A DNA stretch of 12,994 nt, taken from assembly GCA_017416055.1 (NCBI GenBank), contig JAFQDI010000210.1, forward strand, positions 1 to 12,994, read 5' to 3'. The notes beneath the pieces are model-generated. The model had not been told where the DNA came from. It saw only the letters and a program-made list of their open reading frames with translations, and did not search any database. The DNA is from Lachnospiraceae bacterium (GTDB lineage Bacteria; Bacillota_A; Clostridia; Lachnospirales; Lachnospiraceae). Both the position numbers and the translations under genes were made by a program. Shown here piece by piece: positions 7,159-12,994 of the stretch. Numbering within the stretch: position 1 is the first letter of the stretch; every line of letters begins with the position of its first letter.

Positions 7159-7902
7159 TTACAGCACCTTCGCTAAAAACTCCTTCGTTCTCGCCTGCTT
7201 CGGTGCAGCGAAAATCTCCTCAGGCGTTCCTTCCTCGACGATCATACCGTCTGCCATGAAAATCACGCGGTCTCCCACCTCGCGGGCAAAGCCCATCTCG
7301 TGAGTTACCACCACCATGGTCATTCCCTCGTGGGCCAGTTCCTTCATAACCTCCAGAACCTCACCGACCATCTCGGGGTCCAGCGCGGACGTGGGCTCAT
7401 CAAAGAGCATCACCTCGGGTTCCATGCACAGCGCACGCACAATGGCGATACGCTGCTTCTGGCCGCCGGAAAGCTGGCTGGGATACGCGTTCGCGCGATC
7501 CGCCAAGCCGACACGGCTAAGAAGCTCCATCGCTTTCGCCTCCGCTTCCTCCTTGCTCTTTCCGAGCAGTTTGATAGGGGCCAGCGTCATATTTTTCAAA
7601 ATCGTCATATGAGGAAACAGATTAAAGTGCTGGAACACCATGCCCATCTTGCGACGGTGCAGGTTGATGTCCACGCTTTTGTCAGTGATATCCACACCGT
7701 TAAAGAAGATACTTCCGCCGGTGGGTACCTCCAAGAGATTTAAGCAGCGCAGGAAAGTGGACTTTCCCGAACCGGACGGTCCGATGACTACCACCACTTC
7801 GCCCTGATGAATGTCCGCATTCACCGTCTGAAGCGCCTTTACCTCACCTTTCGCGAACTCCTTCTGAAGGCCCTCCACATGAATCAATACTTTATCGTTC
7901 AC
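7159..7902 (-). CDS. Polar amino-acid ABC importer, ATP-binding subunit (GlnQ-like)
   Basis: This 247-residue cytoplasmic ATPase powers uptake through the neighbouring permease. All motifs are intact: Walker [10 protein letters not shown] (41-49), Q-loop Gln91, signature LSGGQKQR (144-151), Walker B VMLFDEP (164-170) and H-loop His201. The length and the sequence ([26 protein letters not shown] region, 71-95) fit the polar amino-acid family (PAAT). The start is GTG at 7900-7902, inside the permease's last codons, with AGGAGG about ten bases upstream; the two genes overlap by 11 bases, indicating translational coupling. Glutamine, cystine or other polar amino acids are possible substrates; the sequence does not decide. 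Confidence 0.95.
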   Translation of the reverse strand: MNDKVLIHVEGLQKEFAKGEVKALQTVNADIHQGEVVVVIGPSGSGKSTFLRCLNLLEVPTGGSIFFNGVDITDKSVDINLHRRKMGMVFQHFNLFPHMTILKNMTLAPIKLLGKSKEEAEAKAMELLSRVGLADRANAYPSQLSGGQKQRIAIVRALCMEPEVMLFDEPTSALDPEMVGEVLEVMKELAHEGMTMVVVTHEMGFAREVGDRVIFMADGMIVEEGTPEEIFAAPKQARTKEFLAKVL

Positions 7903-8632
7903 CGGTACGCAACCTCCTCTCCAGAATATTCACCAGTCTGGTGAAGAACATGACTAAAATCAGATAGATTGCCGCCACTACTACTAAGGGCATGAAGTAA
8001 TTATATGTTGCTCCCGTAATGATATCTCCACCTTTGGTCAAGTCGCGCACCGCAACGTAACCGGCAACGGAGGTCTCCTTCAAAAGAACGATAAACTCGT
8101 TCGCCAGTGAGGGGAGTACATTTTTAAATGCCTGCGGCAGCACAATATATCTCAGCGTCTGCACATAGTTAAATCCCAAAGACCGGCCGGCCTCGAACTG
8201 CCCGTTGTCGATAGACATGATCCCGGAACGGAAAATCTCTGCCACATAAGCTCCGGAGTTGATACCGAAGCTCACCGCACCGATCAAAACACCGTTGTTG
8301 GAGCTGACGAACACACAGTAATAGATGATCATCAACTGGACTACGACAGGCGTACCGCGGATCACGGTCAGGTATACACCGCAGAACCAGTTCACCACCG
8401 CCATCATCTTCTTTCCGAATCCCGGCTTCATCTCCCGATAATTCTTCGCGTAGGTGGAACGGACAATCGCAATCACAATACCGATCACCACGCCGATCAA
8501 GAGTGCGAAGAAAGTGATCAACAAGGTGTTTTCCAGACCGGTCACCAAATATTTCCAACGATTTTTTTCGATAAAGCAGACGTAGAATTCCTCCACCAGC
8601 CCTGCCCAAAGGGAATCCAAAGCTTCAAACAT
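7892..8632 (-). CDS. Polar amino-acid ABC importer, permease subunit (HisM/GlnP-like)
   Basis: This 246-residue inner-membrane protein forms the transport channel, probably as a homodimer since only one permease gene is present. Hydrophobic stretches at about 29-57, 82-109, 115-137, 173-195 and 211-236 fit five membrane segments. The coupling EAA loop is clear at about 147-168 ([20 protein letters not shown]), with the family's [15 protein letters not shown] at 91-105. The ATG lies 24 bases after the binding-protein stop. Its ribosome site is weak (GAGAGAAG), which may lower its expression relative to the binding protein, a common arrangement. It overlaps the ATPase start. Residues 61-80 ([20 protein letters not shown]) make a longer first cytoplasmic loop than in minimal members. 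Confidence 0.94.
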   Translation of the reverse strand: MFEALDSLWAGLVEEFYVCFIEKNRWKYLVTGLENTLLITFFALLIGVVIGIVIAIVRSTYAKNYREMKPGFGKKMMAVVNWFCGVYLTVIRGTPVVVQLMIIYYCVFVSSNNGVLIGAVSFGINSGAYVAEIFRSGIMSIDNGQFEAGRSLGFNYVQTLRYIVLPQAFKNVLPSLANEFIVLLKETSVAGYVAVRDLTKGGDIITGATYNYFMPLVVVAAIYLILVMFFTRLVNILERRLRTGER

Positions 8633-8656
8633 ATTTCTTCTCTCTTACTTCTAATA

Positions 8657-9460
8657 TTACTTGTTGTTCTTCTCAACAAAAACCTTTGCGGGCTCATTGT
8701 CGATGATGACACAGTCAACCTTTCCGGTAACCAACGCATTCACTGCGTCTGCTCCCTTGGGGAAACGACTGATCTCTGCCAAACCTTCATCCTCCAGATC
8801 CCAAGTGGAGTACAAATCGCCGGTAGTTGCCTGCTGAACACCGATTTTGTGGAATGCACCCTCTGCAAACAGGTCATCTACAGACTTGATCTTGGATCCT
8901 TCGGGAACGATGATCACCTGAACACCGGTCGCGTAGGAAACAGTGAAATCAACTTCCTTCAAACGATCCTCAGTAATGGTCAAGCCTGCCATACCCATAT
9001 GGGCCTTGCCGGACTGAACTGCGGGAATGATCGCGTCAAACTTCATGTCATCGATGCGCAGCTTCATGCCCAGCTTGTCTGCGATGGCTGCTGCCACCTC
9101 AGCGTCGATACCAACGATCTTATCGTCTGCCTCGTAGTACTCGTAAGGCGGGAACTCAGCGTTAGTTGCCATAATCAGCACCTCAGCATCTGCTGCCACA
9201 TTCTCCTGGAACTTCAGATCATGCTCTACACCGGAGATGTACTTGTCAACAACTTTCTTTACGGTACCGTCATCGATCAGCTGCTGTAACGCAGTGTTGA
9301 TCTTGTTATACAGTTCCTCATTGTTCTTCGCCACTGCGATCGCGTAATCTTCGGTTACGTACTCAGTGTCCAAAATCACCAGCTTCACCTTCTTGGTGCA
9401 GCCTGCCATCATACTCATGCTCAGTACGAGCACCATCATCAATGCAAATAATTTTTTCAT
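8657..9460 (-). CDS. Amino-acid ABC importer binding lipoprotein, family 3, with circularly permuted domain order
   Basis: This 267-residue protein should capture a polar amino acid outside the cell for the permease and ATPase encoded next to it. Residues 1-21 are a lipoprotein signal ending in MMAGC, with Cys21 lipidated. The ATG follows AGGAGG at eight bases. The order of parts is abnormal. Residues 26-77 (from KLVILDTEYVTEDYAIAV to TVKKVVDKYIS) match what is normally the last 50 residues of family-3 binding proteins. The usual mature N-terminus, MATNAEFPPYEYYE, begins only at 97, and the domain then runs in normal order through TEDRLKEVDF (Arg166, the usual carboxylate-binding Arg) and QATTGDLY to VIIDNEPAKVFVEKNNK, where it stops. 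Ordinary relatives continue there with the tail that here sits in front. Total mature length is normal, so nothing seems lost. A misassembly or partial decay is less likely because signal, frame and downstream genes are intact. Confidence 0.9.
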   Translation of the reverse strand: MKKLFALMMVLVLSMSMMAGCTKKVKLVILDTEYVTEDYAIAVAKNNEELYNKINTALQQLIDDGTVKKVVDKYISGVEHDLKFQENVAADAEVLIMATNAEFPPYEYYEADDKIVGIDAEVAAAIADKLGMKLRIDDMKFDAIIPAVQSGKAHMGMAGLTITEDRLKEVDFTVSYATGVQVIIVPEGSKIKSVDDLFAEGAFHKIGVQQATTGDLYSTWDLEDEGLAEISRFPKGADAVNALVTGKVDCVIIDNEPAKVFVEKNNK

Positions 9461-9479
9461 GATAATATCCTCCTATTTC

Positions 9480-9505
9480 ACTTCACTCCCTTAAAAAGGT
9501 GAAGT
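9480..9505 (-). promoter_or_regulatory. Leader hairpin of the amino-acid importer operon
   Basis: ACTTCAC (9480-9486) and GTGAAGT (9499-9505) form a 7-bp stem with a 12-base loop, between the promoter and the AGGAGG of the binding-protein gene. It could be a DNA operator just after the transcription start or a small RNA hairpin. I do not recognise it as a known riboswitch; it is too short. Confidence 0.4.
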
Positions 9506-9513
9506 AGTGATTA

Positions 9514-9542
9514 ATTATACATTGTAGCGTATAAAAATGCAA
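9514..9542 (-). promoter_or_regulatory. SigA-type promoter of the amino-acid importer operon
   Basis: Read leftward, TTGCAT (9537-9542) and a perfect TATAAT (9514-9519) are separated by 17 bases, and TG directly precedes the -10 box. Transcription should begin near 9507, some 47 bases before the ATG. No gene lies in the roughly 190 bases from here to the adhE stop; apart from the adhE terminator hairpin I see nothing there. Confidence 0.75.
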
Positions 9543-9673
9543 TCTTCTTTTTGCATAATCTTCCACGGATTATCGGATAAAATACCGACAGATTAACAAA
9601 ATCCGCGGACAATTCATCCGTTTGACCGCCTCACCCGGTGCAAAGCTGTTCGTGGACCGCACCAAAATAGTAT

Positions 9674-9708
9674 TGCCGTCGGAAGCAGGCAGTCTACTTC
9701 CGACGGCA
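9674..9708 (-). terminator. Terminator hairpin of adhE
   Basis: A 12-bp perfect GC-rich stem (9674-9685 with 9697-9708, TGCCGTCGGAAG and its complement) with an 11-base loop lies 24 bases after the adhE stop. Read leftward it is followed by ATACTATTTTGG, a poor T-run, so it may act partly as an mRNA 3' end stabiliser. Confidence 0.65.
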
Positions 9709-9732
9709 GAGGAGGATTACTATACCCTTGTA

Positions 9733-12336
9733 TTACTTTCCATAGTATGCTTTCACATACAGATCTTTCAGCTCGGACACCAATGGATATCTGGGATTTG
9801 CGCCGGTACACTGATCATTGAAGGCCTGCTCGCTCATCTCATCCAAGGTCTCAAGGAAATAAGCTTCATCCACGTTGTAGTCTCTGATAGTGGACTTAAT
9901 CTCGATCGTAGCCTTCAGCTCTTCCAGCTTTTCGATGAGTTTCTCCACCAATTCCGCATCCGAATTTCCGGTCAGCCCGACGTAGCGCGCGATCTCTGCG
10001 TAGCGAGCCTGCGCCTGAGGGTACTGGTACTGAGGGAAGGTTCCCATCTTTACCGGAACCTCCACACTGTTGTAGCGGATCACATCGGTCAAAAGCAGCA
10101 CATTTGCGATTCCGTGGGGAATGTGATGGAAGGCACCCAGCTTGTGCGCCAGCGAATGATTCACACCGAGGAACGCATTCGCGAAGGCCATACCGGCCAT
10201 GCAGGAGGCATTCGCCATATGATCTCTCGCCTCCACATCGTTGCCGTCTTTGTATGCACGGGGCAGATATTCAAACACCAGCTTGATCGCCTGCAGGGCG
10301 AGGCTGTTGGTGTAGTCAGACGCCATGATGGACACATAAGCCTCAATCGCGTGGGTCATCACGTCGATACCGGAGGCACTGGTCAGGCCCTTCGGCTGGC
10401 TCATCATATTGTTAGTGTCCACGATTGCCATATCGGGCATCAGCTCGTAATCTGCTAACGGCCACTTCACGCCGGTGTCCTGATCGGTGATGATCGCAAA
10501 GGGGGTCACCTCGGAACCGGTTCCGGAGGAGGTAGGGATTGCCACAAAGTACGCCTTCTTGCCCATCTTCGGGAACAGATAGATTCGCTTGCGGATATCC
10601 ATGAAATCCATGGACATATCAGAGAAATCCACCTCGGGATTCTCATAGAGTACCCACATGATCTTTCCGGCATCCATTGCTGAACCACCACCAAAAGCAA
10701 TAATGCAGTCCGGTTCAAATGCTCTCATCGCTGCCGCACCCGCTTTCGCAGAGGCCAGAGACGGATCGGGGGCAACATCGTAGAAACAGGTGTATACAAT
10801 GCCCATCTGTGTCAGTTTCGCCTCTATATTCTTCGTGTAACCATTTTTGTAGAGGAAAGAATCCGTCACGATGAAACAGCGCTTCTTACCCATGATCGTG
10901 CCAAGCTCATCCAACGCCACGGGCATACAACCTTTCTTGAAATACACTTTCTCAGGAGTTCTCATCCACAGCATGTTCTCTCTCCTCTCCGCAACGGTCT
11001 TGATGTTGATCAAATGCTTCACGCCCACATTCTCTGAGACAGAGTTTCCGCCCCAGGAGCCGCAGCCCAGCGTCAGGGAAGGTGTCAGTTTGAAGTTATA
11101 GAGATCACCGATACCGCCTTGGGAGGAAGGGGTGTTGATCAGGATGCGGCAGGTCTTCATCGCCGCCTCGAACTTCGCCATCTTCTCTGTCTCATTGGTG
11201 TTGATATACAGGGATGCGGTATGTCCATAGCCGCCGTCTGCAACCAGGCGCTCTGCCTTAGCGATCGCCTCGTCAAAATCGGCCGCACGATACATCGCCA
11301 GCACCGGTGACAGCTTCTCATGAGCAAACGCCTCGGAAATATCCACCGACTCCACCTCACCGATGAGGATCTTTGTGTTCTCAGGCACCTTCACACCGGC
11401 CATCTCGGCAATCGTAGCCGCTTTCTGGCCGACGATCTTCGCATTCAGCGCACCATTCACCAGAATGGTCTCTCTGACCTTTTGGATTTCCTCCTCCGCG
11501 AGGAAATAGCAGCCGCGATAGAGGAATTCCTCTTTTACTTTATCGTAAACACTGTCCAGAACCGTCACTGACTGCTCGGACGCACAGATCATGCCGTTGT
11601 CAAAGGTCTTGGAGTGAATGATCGAATTCACTGCCAGACGAATATTGGCGGAATCATCAATGATGACCGGTGTATTTCCGGGCCCCACACCGACTGCAGG
11701 CTTTCCGGAGGAATATGCTGCTTTCACCATTCCGGGACCTCCGGTCGCCAAAATAATGTCTGCTTTTGCCATCAGCAGGTTGGTCAGTTCCAGGCTTGGA
11801 ACATCGATCCAACCGATGATTCCTTCGGGAGCGCCGGCTGCAACTGCTGCTTCAAGCACCACCTTTGCCGCCTCGATGGTACACTTCTTCGCTCTCGGGT
11901 GAGGGCTGATGAGCATCGCGTTTCTGGTCTTCAAACACAACAGTGCCTTAAAAATCGCCGTGGAGGTGGGGTTTGTCGTCGGAATAACTGCCGCTACCAA
12001 ACCGATCGGCTCCGCAATTTTTCGGATTCCGTAGGTCGTATCCTCCTCAATCACGCCACAGGTCTTCGTGTTGCGATACGCATTGTAAATATATTCGGAG
12101 GCATAATGATTCTTGATGACCTTATCTTCCATCACGCCCATGCCGGTCTCCGCCACCGCCATCTTCGCCAACGGGATACGCATCTTATCCGCCGCGGTAG
12201 CCGCAGCCTTAAAAATCCGGTCCACCTGCTCCTGGGTGTAGGTCGCAAACAATTTTTGCGCTTCCTTCATCGCACTAATCTTCCCCAAGAGATCCTCAGA
12301 AGTTTCAATCATCGTGGTATTTGCTGTCTCGTTCAT
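9733..12336 (-). CDS. adhE: Bifunctional aldehyde/alcohol dehydrogenase AdhE
   Basis: This 867-residue enzyme reduces acetyl-CoA to acetaldehyde and then to ethanol, consuming two NADH in fermentation. Residues 1 to about 440 are the CoA-acylating aldehyde dehydrogenase domain, with the catalytic Cys251 in DNGMICASEQ. After a short linker, residues from about 460 form the iron-dependent alcohol dehydrogenase: GGGSAMD (549-555) binds NAD, and the iron ligands Asp658, His662, His727 and His741 occur in GIDVMTHAIEAY and GVNHSLAHKLGAFHHIPHG. The length is close to that of characterised AdhE proteins (about 860-890), with both domains intact; such proteins assemble into spirosome filaments in the cytoplasm. 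The ATG is preceded by AAAGGAGG at eight bases. It stands alone between its own promoter and terminator. Two abutting Rex-type boxes just upstream indicate repression when NADH is low. Confidence 0.97.
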   Translation of the reverse strand: MNETANTTMIETSEDLLGKISAMKEAQKLFATYTQEQVDRIFKAAATAADKMRIPLAKMAVAETGMGVMEDKVIKNHYASEYIYNAYRNTKTCGVIEEDTTYGIRKIAEPIGLVAAVIPTTNPTSTAIFKALLCLKTRNAMLISPHPRAKKCTIEAAKVVLEAAVAAGAPEGIIGWIDVPSLELTNLLMAKADIILATGGPGMVKAAYSSGKPAVGVGPGNTPVIIDDSANIRLAVNSIIHSKTFDNGMICASEQSVTVLDSVYDKVKEEFLYRGCYFLAEEEIQKVRETILVNGALNAKIVGQKAATIAEMAGVKVPENTKILIGEVESVDISEAFAHEKLSPVLAMYRAADFDEAIAKAERLVADGGYGHTASLYINTNETEKMAKFEAAMKTCRILINTPSSQGGIGDLYNFKLTPSLTLGCGSWGGNSVSENVGVKHLINIKTVAERRENMLWMRTPEKVYFKKGCMPVALDELGTIMGKKRCFIVTDSFLYKNGYTKNIEAKLTQMGIVYTCFYDVAPDPSLASAKAGAAAMRAFEPDCIIAFGGGSAMDAGKIMWVLYENPEVDFSDMSMDFMDIRKRIYLFPKMGKKAYFVAIPTSSGTGSEVTPFAIITDQDTGVKWPLADYELMPDMAIVDTNNMMSQPKGLTSASGIDVMTHAIEAYVSIMASDYTNSLALQAIKLVFEYLPRAYKDGNDVEARDHMANASCMAGMAFANAFLGVNHSLAHKLGAFHHIPHGIANVLLLTDVIRYNSVEVPVKMGTFPQYQYPQAQARYAEIARYVGLTGNSDAELVEKLIEKLEELKATIEIKSTIRDYNVDEAYFLETLDEMSEQAFNDQCTGANPRYPLVSELKDLYVKAYYGK

Positions 12337-12357
12337 TCTGCCAGCCTCCTTTTTGTT

Positions 12358-12385
12358 GTTAAGATATTAACGTTAATCTCTTAAC
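12358..12385 (-). promoter_or_regulatory. Two abutting Rex-type operators of adhE
   Basis: GTTAA-GATA-TTAAC (12358-12371) is followed without a gap by GTTAA-TCTC-TTAAC (12372-12385). Each has a perfect copy of the GTTAA-N4-TTAAC core of the Rex consensus TTGTTAA-N4-TTAACAA; the first also has the outer TT on its left side. They lie from about +4 to +31 relative to the predicted start of transcription and end just before the ribosome site. Rex, an NADH/NAD-sensing repressor, is known to control adhE-type genes in Clostridia; no rex gene is in this window. Confidence 0.8.
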
Positions 12386-12395
12386 GATATACCGG

Positions 12396-12424
12396 ATTAT
12401 ATACCTATGTTAAACTTCTGTCAA
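12396..12424 (-). promoter_or_regulatory. Perfect consensus SigA promoter of adhE
   Basis: Read leftward, TTGACA (12419-12424), 17 bases, then TATAAT (12396-12401): both boxes and the spacing are exact consensus. Transcription should start near 12389, directly before the Rex-type boxes. Such a promoter would be very strong unless repressed, fitting a gene that needs high but switched expression. Confidence 0.85.
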
Positions 12425-12464
12425 TGTGTTTTTTGCCTTTTTTTCAATTTTTATGAAACACACA

Positions 12465-12501
12465 AAAATCCCCATGAAAAAACCGTTTTCATGGGGATTT
12501 T
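12465..12501 (-). terminator. Terminator of the ABC exporter gene
   Basis: A 16-bp perfect stem (12465-12480 with 12486-12501, core ATCCCCATGAAAA) with a five-base loop lies 17 bases after the exporter stop. Read leftward the stem ends in a run of five T residues. It insulates adhE from transcription of the exporter. Confidence 0.88.
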
Positions 12502-12518
12502 GACAAGAAAATATCAAT

Positions 12519-12994
12519 CTATTGTCCATTTGAATTCTGTAACAATTGCTGTTTGTTGAACTGCAGCGTATACAGCTGATAATATCTGCCCTTCTGCTTC
12601 AGCAGTTCCTGATGATTGCCCTGCTCCACGATCACGCCGTGAGACAATACGATGATATTGTCCGCATGCTGGATCGTAGACAGTCGATGTGCGACGATCA
12701 GCATCGTTCCGATATCTTTGATTTTCTCCAGTGAGTCCTGAATCAGAATCTCGGTCTCCGTGTCGATATTCGCTGTCGCCTCATCCAAAATAATCACGGA
12801 AGGTTTGTGAATGATCGTTCTCGCAAAACTCAAAAGCTGTCTCTGACCGGCAGAGAAGTTATTTCCACGCTCGCGAACCACTTCATCCAGGCCATTCTCC
12901 AGCTTGTTGATGAAGGAGTCCGCATTCACGTAACGGCAAGCCTCCATCACTTCCTCGTCGGTAATATTCTCCTCCCGCAGGATAATGTTGCTGC
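12519..12994 (-). CDS. ABC exporter, C-terminal ATPase part, N-terminus outside window
   Basis: Only the last 157 residues are visible; the frame stays open to the window end, and the membrane domain and Walker A lie beyond it. Visible are the signature FSAGQRQLL (residues 46-54 of the visible part), Walker B VIILDEATANID with the catalytic Glu, and the H-loop in IVAHRLSTIQHADNIIVL. The C-terminus ends shortly after the usual QGNHQELLKQKGRYYQLY. This is the ATPase of a type IV (MsbA/LmrA/BmrCD-type) exporter that combines membrane and ATPase domains in one chain. The phrase DTETEILIQDSL and the intact Glu resemble the catalytic-site-bearing half of heterodimeric multidrug exporters, so a partner gene may lie to the right; this is inference. 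The in-frame GTG at 12948-12950 is internal, not a start. Confidence 0.93.
   Translation of the reverse strand, partial: SNIILREENITDEEVMEACRYVNADSFINKLENGLDEVVRERGNNFSAGQRQLLSFARTIIHKPSVIILDEATANIDTETEILIQDSLEKIKDIGTMLIVAHRLSTIQHADNIIVLSHGVIVEQGNHQELLKQKGRYYQLYTLQFNKQQLLQNSNGQ

Noticed and set aside
8657..9460. Reading the odd binding protein as a truncated pseudogene
   Set aside because: Signal, lipobox, ribosome site, frame and total length are intact and all fold segments are present, only reordered.
9543..9673. Possible small gene or RNA between the importer promoter and the adhE terminator
   Set aside because: No frame with a ribosome site and no convincing structure; only a weak 5-bp pairing of GGTGC with GCACC was found.
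9622..10458. Rightward open frame of 278 codons opposite the adhE end
   Set aside because: Antisense shadow of the iron-dependent dehydrogenase domain; it also includes the adhE terminator hairpin.
11614..12384. Rightward open frame of 256 codons opposite the adhE start
   Set aside because: Antisense shadow of the aldehyde dehydrogenase domain that also runs over the Rex-type boxes.

Overview
The window looks like chromosomal DNA from an anaerobic Firmicute of the Clostridia, most likely a gut or rumen Lachnospiraceae-type bacterium. This is inferred from AAGGAGG-type ribosome sites, SigA-type promoters, a full-length fermentative AdhE, Cys-type sulfatases, a stand-alone LUD protein and lipoprotein-anchored binding proteins. 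The genus cannot be fixed from the sequence. I see no mobile elements, CRISPR arrays or RNA genes.

Left part (1-6286): a truncated lipoprotein of the large oligosaccharide-binding (LplA/YtcQ-like) kind is transcribed leftward off the window edge. It is divergent, across a 442-base intergenic region, from three consecutive rightward sulfatase genes. The three are spaced by 23-25 bases, each has its own ribosome site, and they share one SigA-type promoter (1806-1834) and a strong terminator (6248-6286). All three have the formylglycine-type C-x-P-S/A-R motif and none has a signal peptide. The inferred picture is import of a sulfated oligosaccharide or small sulfate ester followed by desulfation in the cytoplasm.

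Middle part (6337-9542): a stand-alone LUD-domain protein is followed, on the same strand, by a polar amino-acid ABC importer operon in the order binding protein, permease, ATPase. The operon has a clear promoter at one end and a terminator at the other. Its binding protein is the most striking object here. The segment that normally closes the C-terminus of family-3 binding proteins sits directly after the lipobox at the N-terminus, and the protein stops where that segment would normally begin. It reads as a circular permutation of the usual fold.

Right part (9674-12994): the bifunctional aldehyde/alcohol dehydrogenase adhE is transcribed leftward from a perfect consensus promoter (TTGACA, 17 bases, TATAAT). 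Two directly abutting, perfect GTTAA-N4-TTAAC boxes lie just past the expected start of transcription. They match the core of the redox repressor Rex, so NADH/NAD-controlled ethanol fermentation is likely. A 16-bp hairpin terminator separates adhE from the C-terminal ATPase end of a multidrug-type ABC exporter that runs off the right edge.
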